Of a DNA stretch of 64,000 bases, positions 59,777 through 64,000 are shown one piece after another; the stretch's first letter is position 1, and each line of letters starts with the position of its first letter. A program made the translations under genes and the position numbers. The notes under the pieces are model-generated. The model was not told the DNA's origin, did not search any database, and worked only from the letters and a program-made list of their open reading frames with translations. Source of the stretch: Parapedobacter deserti (lineage in GTDB: Bacteria > Bacteroidota > Bacteroidia > Sphingobacteriales > Sphingobacteriaceae); NCBI RefSeq assembly GCF_042646065.1, contig NZ_JBHRTA010000037.1, forward strand, positions 124,001-188,000. The letters run 5' to 3'.

Positions 59777-62700
59777 ATGCCCACCGTAGCCCCACTCAAC
59801 ATATTAAAAGCTTCTGCTGGATCAGGCAAAACCTTTAGCCTTACTGCACATTACCTCACGCTACTGTTTTCCGGAGACAACAAATACCGTGAGATACTGG
59901 CTATAACCTTCACTAACAAGGCAACGGCGGAGATGAAGGGCCGGATACTCGAAGTGCTGGAAGCGTTGGCCACGGCAGACGGGCTTCATGAAGACAAGGC
60001 CGCCAGTTACCGTAAGATGCTTCTGAAAGCTTATCCGCAGTGGGACGCCGCTTACCTGCACGTGCGTGCTGCGGAAGTATACCGCAATATCCTGCACGAC
60101 TACAGCCGCTTTGCCGTGAGTACTATCGACGGATTTACGCAGAAGGTCATCCGCGGCTTCACGTTCGAACTGGGGATCGATGCCGGATATAAATTGGAAA
60201 TGAACATCCGAAAGGTTAAGGAAGACTTGGTGCTCCGCCTTAACCGCTTACTGGATGAACGTCTCGACCTGTTGCAATGGGTCATGGATTACGCAAAGTC
60301 GAAGATCGATCGGGATGAGAACTGGAATTACCGGCGGGCGTTGAGCGACCTGGCCTCGGAAATCTTCAAGGAGGATTTCCAGGACTTCGACAAAGCAGTG
60401 TCCGGCATTCCCGAACAGGAACTGTTCGCCAGCCTCAACAGCTACTGCAAAACTGCCATTGACCAGTTTGAAGACGCCTTCGAACAACTGCTTAAAAGCG
60501 CAGCCGATACCTTCACGACCTCCGGTGTGGATGTGATGGATATGACGGGCAAATCACGCAACCAGCTCGGCAAGCTGGCCAACCTGTCCGCACAAAATCC
60601 TTATGACACCATTAAAAAACTGGAGAAATACATTCATGCGCCGGATGAATGGCAAAAAGGTGGATTGACCGGCCAGATGGCCGTGTTGTACAACGAGCTG
60701 AATCCGATATTGGAGCGGTTGTACAACTTGTATACTGAACAGAGCCGAGACTACTACCTTGCCAAAGCTGTCGACGAAAATCTTTATTACCTGCGCCTGC
60801 TCAAAGAGATGAGCACCTTACTTGCCGAGTGGCGCCGCGATAACGGCGCACAACTCATTAGCGACGCCCAGATACTGCTCAATAACATCGGCATCAACGA
60901 GTCGGGCGACCCGACATTCATCTGGGAAAAGACGGGCAGCCGCTTCCGGCATTTTCTCTTCGACGAATTCCAGGATACATCGCGCAGACAATGGGACAAC
61001 CTGCGCCCCCTGCTCATCAACGCCATGGGAAATGCGTCCGGCCAGCATGCCGAACACCTCATCGTGGGCGACGTAAAGCAAAGCATCTACCGCTGGCGCA
61101 ATGGCGACTGGCGCATTCTGCTGGACCGTGCGGAGCAACAGATCGGCACGGCATTCAACCTAACGGACACGGCTTTACTCATCAGGAACGACACGCTCGA
61201 GGTCAATTACCGCAGCCATGAAAACATCGTTTCCTTCAACAATGCGGTTTTCGAACAAGCCCCAAAATGGCTACAGCAACGTCTAAACGACCGCATACTC
61301 ACTGAACTGGGCGAGGAACACTATGAACAGTGGTGGAAACCAGCCGGCAATCACGACACCATCATCCGGGCTTATCGGGATAGCCACCAGAAATTGCCAT
61401 CTTCGGGGAAGAAGGTAGGTGGCACCGTACAGGTTGATTTTATCGATGTGACAAACAACAACCAGCGCGCCAGCGCGGTAAAAGACGAAGCACTTACCCG
61501 GCTAGCCGACACGCTCACTGGCTGGCTATCGGCCGGCATTTATCAGCCGGGCCAGATCGGCATCCTCGTGCGCACCAATAGCGAAGCCCGGGAAATCATC
61601 CAGTACCTGCTCGATAAGCAAAGCGGATCGGCCGTGGCATTCAACATCATCTCGGGCGACGCGCTAGCCTTGGCTGGCCATCCCGCCATCCGGCTGCTGA
61701 TGGACACCCTGCGTGCGTTAGTCGGAAAGCTGCCCGATTCGGCGTTGTACATAGCAAACTGCGTGTACCTCTACGGCCAGCTGCTACGGCCTGGGGACAC
61801 GGTATTACCCGACGACTGGGCACGGATCAGCACCTGCAAGCCTGCTGAACTCATGGGGCTATTGCCCGAACCGCTATGCAGCAACTGGGAACTATGGTCG
61901 CAGCAGCCGCTGGCCGAACTCGTCGAGTCGCTCATCGTGGCGTATAAACTTCAGGAAAACCAGGACAGCCTCCCATACCTCTTTGCCTTCCGCGACCTCG
62001 TTGCCACGTTTACCGCCGACGGAGAACGCGGGATACCGACATTCTTAACCTACTGGGAAGAAGAGGGCATCGACCAGGCATTGCCGGCTGCGGAGGGTAT
62101 GGACGCCGTGGAGGTTTTGACCATACACAAGTCCAAAGGGCTGGCGTTTGATGTGGTGATGATTCCGTTTTGCAGCTGGCCAATCGACGGGCGAATCAAC
62201 GGCAATTTCTGGGTGGGCACCGAAGATACACCCTATGCGCTGCTGCACAAGACCCCCGTCAGATATAAAAGCGACCTTGGCAAATCGCGCCTTTACCGGG
62301 CATATTTTGAAGAAATGCTCTTCAATTACATGGACGCCCTCAACACGCTGTATGTGGCCACTACCCGCACGCGCAAGCACCTCTACATAACAGCGCCCGG
62401 TAAGAAGGGCGACAGTGAAATCAATACGCTGCTCGCCGGCGACCTGATTTCGGAAGTGTTGCCCCGCATTGTGGACGAATGGGATGTGCCGTTCCGCAGC
62501 GGAATACAGCTGGGAAATGTCCCCCGGCCGGACACTGATACGGAACGTGCCTCAGTTTCCGCAGGCTGGTCCTTTGGCCACTATCCCGCCTCTGCCAGGC
62601 TGAAGGAAGAACTCGCCCGGCCGGAAATTCAGGCTGAACTGGACATCGTACGTCTGGATGCGGCCAAGCGCCACGGCCAGTTGTTGCACGCGCTGATGGC

Positions 62701-63085
62701 TGAGCTGGCTTCTGCGAACGAGTTGGATGCCCACCTCGAGGTCCTGCAAATAGGGGGCCTGCTTGCGGAAGACGACCTAGCCGATGTGCGAAAGCTTGCT
62801 ACGGATACGCTGAACCACCCGCAATTGGCACAGTGGTTCAGCGGTGATTACGAACACTGGAACGAACGGAGCATCATCCTGTCGAATGGTCGCATCATGC
62901 GCCCTGATAAGGTGCTGGTACGCGCAGACGAAACCATCGTGCTGGACTTCAAATTTACGCAGCATGAAGACGATGCCCACCGCATGCAGGTGTCGGGTTA
63001 CGTGCTGATGCTGCGGGAAATGGGCATGCCGGATGTAAAAGGGTATGTGTATTATGGAATGTCAGGCAAGTTGGTAGAGATGTAA
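59777..63085 (+). CDS. AddA/RecB-like helicase-nuclease (UvrD family)
   Basis: 1102 residues from ATG 59777 (MPTVAPLNILKASAGSGKT); a GTG 48 bases earlier is possible. Superfamily 1 motifs are in order: Walker A ASAGSGKT (12-19), ITFTNKATAEMK (Ia), DEFQDTSRRQW (II), VGDVKQSIYRWR (III), VNYRSHENIV (IV), LTIHKSKGLAFDVV (V) and LYVATTRTRKHLYI (VI). The C-terminus is a PD-(D/E)XK nuclease with HGQLLHALM, RPDKVLV, LDFKFT and QVSGYVLML. It should resect double-strand ends for RecA, together with the next gene. Confidence 0.92.
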   Translation: MPTVAPLNILKASAGSGKTFSLTAHYLTLLFSGDNKYREILAITFTNKATAEMKGRILEVLEALATADGLHEDKAASYRKMLLKAYPQWDAAYLHVRAAEVYRNILHDYSRFAVSTIDGFTQKVIRGFTFELGIDAGYKLEMNIRKVKEDLVLRLNRLLDERLDLLQWVMDYAKSKIDRDENWNYRRALSDLASEIFKEDFQDFDKAVSGIPEQELFASLNSYCKTAIDQFEDAFEQLLKSAADTFTTSGVDVMDMTGKSRNQLGKLANLSAQNPYDTIKKLEKYIHAPDEWQKGGLTGQMAVLYNELNPILERLYNLYTEQSRDYYLAKAVDENLYYLRLLKEMSTLLAEWRRDNGAQLISDAQILLNNIGINESGDPTFIWEKTGSRFRHFLFDEFQDTSRRQWDNLRPLLINAMGNASGQHAEHLIVGDVKQSIYRWRNGDWRILLDRAEQQIGTAFNLTDTALLIRNDTLEVNYRSHENIVSFNNAVFEQAPKWLQQRLNDRILTELGEEHYEQWWKPAGNHDTIIRAYRDSHQKLPSSGKKVGGTVQVDFIDVTNNNQRASAVKDEALTRLADTLTGWLSAGIYQPGQIGILVRTNSEAREIIQYLLDKQSGSAVAFNIISGDALALAGHPAIRLLMDTLRALVGKLPDSALYIANCVYLYGQLLRPGDTVLPDDWARISTCKPAELMGLLPEPLCSNWELWSQQPLAELVESLIVAYKLQENQDSLPYLFAFRDLVATFTADGERGIPTFLTYWEEEGIDQALPAAEGMDAVEVLTIHKSKGLAFDVVMIPFCSWPIDGRINGNFWVGTEDTPYALLHKTPVRYKSDLGKSRLYRAYFEEMLFNYMDALNTLYVATTRTRKHLYITAPGKKGDSEINTLLAGDLISEVLPRIVDEWDVPFRSGIQLGNVPRPDTDTERASVSAGWSFGHYPASARLKEELARPEIQAELDIVRLDAAKRHGQLLHALMAELASANELDAHLEVLQIGGLLAEDDLADVRKLATDTLNHPQLAQWFSGDYEHWNERSIILSNGRIMRPDKVLVRADETIVLDFKFTQHEDDAHRMQVSGYVLMLREMGMPDVKGYVYYGMSGKLVEM

Positions 63086-63172
63086 TCATCCTATGTATTC
63101 CATGAGGTAACAAAAATAGCCTATGCTATAGAATAGCATTGTATGGGCCTACCTACTCAAAGGCGTTAATAG

Positions 63173-63204
63173 TTTGCATGGCGAAGCTACTTTAGCTAAG
63201 TTTG
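63173..63204 (+). promoter_or_regulatory. Perfect-consensus promoter before the antitoxin remnant and addB-like gene
   Basis: TTTG (63173-63176), 20 bases, TAAGTTTG (63197-63204), the best match to the consensus on the plus strand of the window. The first ATG downstream is that of the 20-codon frame at 63223. Confidence 0.8.
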
Positions 63205-63222
63205 TATGTATAAGAAGTAAGT

Positions 63223-63285
63223 ATGGATTCAAAGCTGGAAGTTAAACTGGATAAAGTCGTTATCAAAAGAGCGAGGGAATTTTAA
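63223..63285 (+). pseudogene. Truncated antitoxin-like remnant (20 codons)
   Basis: The frame reads MDSKLEVKLDKVVIKRAREF and then TAA. This resembles the first 20 residues of DUF6364-type antitoxin proteins (M-x-x-KL-x-L-x-LD-K-x-VI-x-KA-K-x-Y/F), whose ribbon-helix part normally continues for another 50 or so residues. The stop is 3 bases before the addB-like start. It could be a decayed antitoxin or a short leader frame; 20 residues is too little for certainty. Confidence 0.4.
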
Positions 63286-63288
63286 CCT

Positions 63289-64000
63289 ATGCCCTCATTT
63301 CTCCAACAAGTTGCAACGGATTTGCTGTCCCGGTTTGGAGACAACCTGAAGGACGTGGCAGTGGTGCTTACCAATAAGCGACCCATCGTGTTCCTGCAAA
63401 AGCACTTCGCCGACCTGGCTGGAAAACCAATATGGAGCCCTTCGTTTTTCACCATTCAGGAGTTCCTCCGACAATCGGCCGCCGCGCCGGAGGCTAGCCC
63501 ACTTACCCAGTTTTTCATCCTGCATCGGCTGCATAACGCGCTGCTCCGCGAAGAGGGACGGCCCGAGGAGACGCCCGATGAATTTTATCCGCTGGCTGAA
63601 ACAATTCTGAGCGATTTTGCCCAACTGGACTACGACCTGGTGCAACCGGAAGAAGTCTACGCCGAACTGCGTGATATGGCTATGCTCCAGCAACGGTTCC
63701 CCCACCTCTCGGCCGAACAGCAGCGCTTCATGCGGCAGTTTTGGGAATCATTCTCTGCGGGAAAGCAAACGGCTATCCAGCAAAAGTTCCTCCAGCTGTG
63801 GGGGCGACTGCCGCGGCTCTACCAGCGGTTTAAAGAAGAACTGACCCGGCAGCGACTGGCAACGACGGCGGGAATCTACCGTGACCTCGCGGAAGGGCGC
63901 GCCGCCAACGCAGATTTCCTCGCCGCTTATATACAGGTCGCATTTGTGGGTTTCAACGCCCTAAACCGCTGCGAAGTAAAGTTGTTTACGCAATGGCAAG
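63289..64000 (+). CDS. AddB-like PD-(D/E)XK nuclease family protein (3' end cut by window)
   Basis: The frame is open from ATG 63289 to the window end (237 codons). The N-terminus (RFGDNLKDVAVVLTNKRPIV and WSPSFFTIQEFLRQS) has the degenerate helicase-like fold of AddB-type partners, followed by DEFYPLAETILSDFAQLDYD and AYIQVAFVGFNALNRCEVKL. The nuclease domain would be beyond the edge. Its position 203 bases after the AddA-like gene supports an AddAB-type resection complex. Confidence 0.82.
   Translation, partial: MPSFLQQVATDLLSRFGDNLKDVAVVLTNKRPIVFLQKHFADLAGKPIWSPSFFTIQEFLRQSAAAPEASPLTQFFILHRLHNALLREEGRPEETPDEFYPLAETILSDFAQLDYDLVQPEEVYAELRDMAMLQQRFPHLSAEQQRFMRQFWESFSAGKQTAIQQKFLQLWGRLPRLYQRFKEELTRQRLATTAGIYRDLAEGRAANADFLAAYIQVAFVGFNALNRCEVKLFTQWQ

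Noticed and set aside
1..64000. CRISPR arrays, insertion sequences, prophage or defence islands
   Set aside because: I looked for spaced direct repeats, transposase motifs, integrases and known defence domains and saw none; the gene set is housekeeping and metabolic.

Overview
The window reads as an ordinary chromosomal segment of a Bacteroidota bacterium, most likely a Sphingobacteriaceae member of the Parapedobacter/Pedobacter/Sphingobacterium type. This rests on gene content (SusC-type TonB receptor, GH76, A2M family protein, GMC oxidoreductase with a gluconate_2-dh3 subunit, Bacteroidota-type PheS and RlmD), on promoters of the TTTG-N19-21-TAnnTTTG type, and on the near absence of Shine-Dalgarno sequences. 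The genus is a guess. I see no prophage, transposase, CRISPR array, rRNA or tRNA. Both ends cut a gene: a GMC oxidoreductase at base 1 and an AddB-like nuclease at base 64000.

Layout. 1-3459 (minus): carbohydrate genes (GMC oxidoreductase, its small subunit, GH76). 3820-12645 (plus): a 2007-residue alpha-2-macroglobulin family protein, parE, purU. 12614-15114 (minus): an RlmI-like methyltransferase and an MlaF/MlaE-type lipid ABC pair. 15261-18631 (plus): SDR enzyme, PspC/LiaF-like and GYF-RDD membrane proteins, YjbQ. 18688-25720 (minus): OmpA lipoprotein, two poorly known proteins, and a close-packed run mutY-ssb-pheS-Rieske-like-tetR-rlmD-hypothetical. 25820-32708 (plus): miaB, a sigma-54 activator, lptE, a TPR-like protein, secG, groES, groEL. 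32789-37365 (minus): MazG-like, dtd, a PQQ-type sugar dehydrogenase, and a TonB receptor under a TPP riboswitch. 37701-43242 (plus): tetrapyrrole cluster hemA, hemC-hemD fusion, hemB, hemL, covering glutamyl-tRNA to uroporphyrinogen III. 43269-46573 (minus): GNAT acyltransferase, argG, argC behind a long leader. 46631-52914: small membrane protein, S9 and S8 peptidases, nth, recA. 52924-56746: 5-oxoprolinase genes pxpB-pxpC and, divergently, pxpA with an Nramp-type transporter. 56867-64000: lipA, a frameshifted MFS transporter, a small lysine-rich protein, and an AddAB-like helicase/nuclease pair.

The most interesting signal is the roughly 300-nt leader of the arginine operon on the minus strand (46240-46573). 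It has a good promoter (TTTG-N19-TATATTTG), a 44-codon reading frame whose last 14 residues hold five arginines read by AGA, CGG and CGA codons, and two mutually exclusive hairpins, the later one running directly into seven U. This has the layout of a leader-peptide attenuator sensing arginine; I know of no described example in this group, but I could not search. Other points are a complete promoter-TPP-riboswitch-TonB receptor unit, a single-base frameshift in an MFS gene, a possible truncated antitoxin remnant under a perfect promoter, a Rieske-like lipoprotein lacking the usual ligands, nearly leaderless hemC and lipA, and a 13-bp duplication over the start codon of the MazG-like gene.
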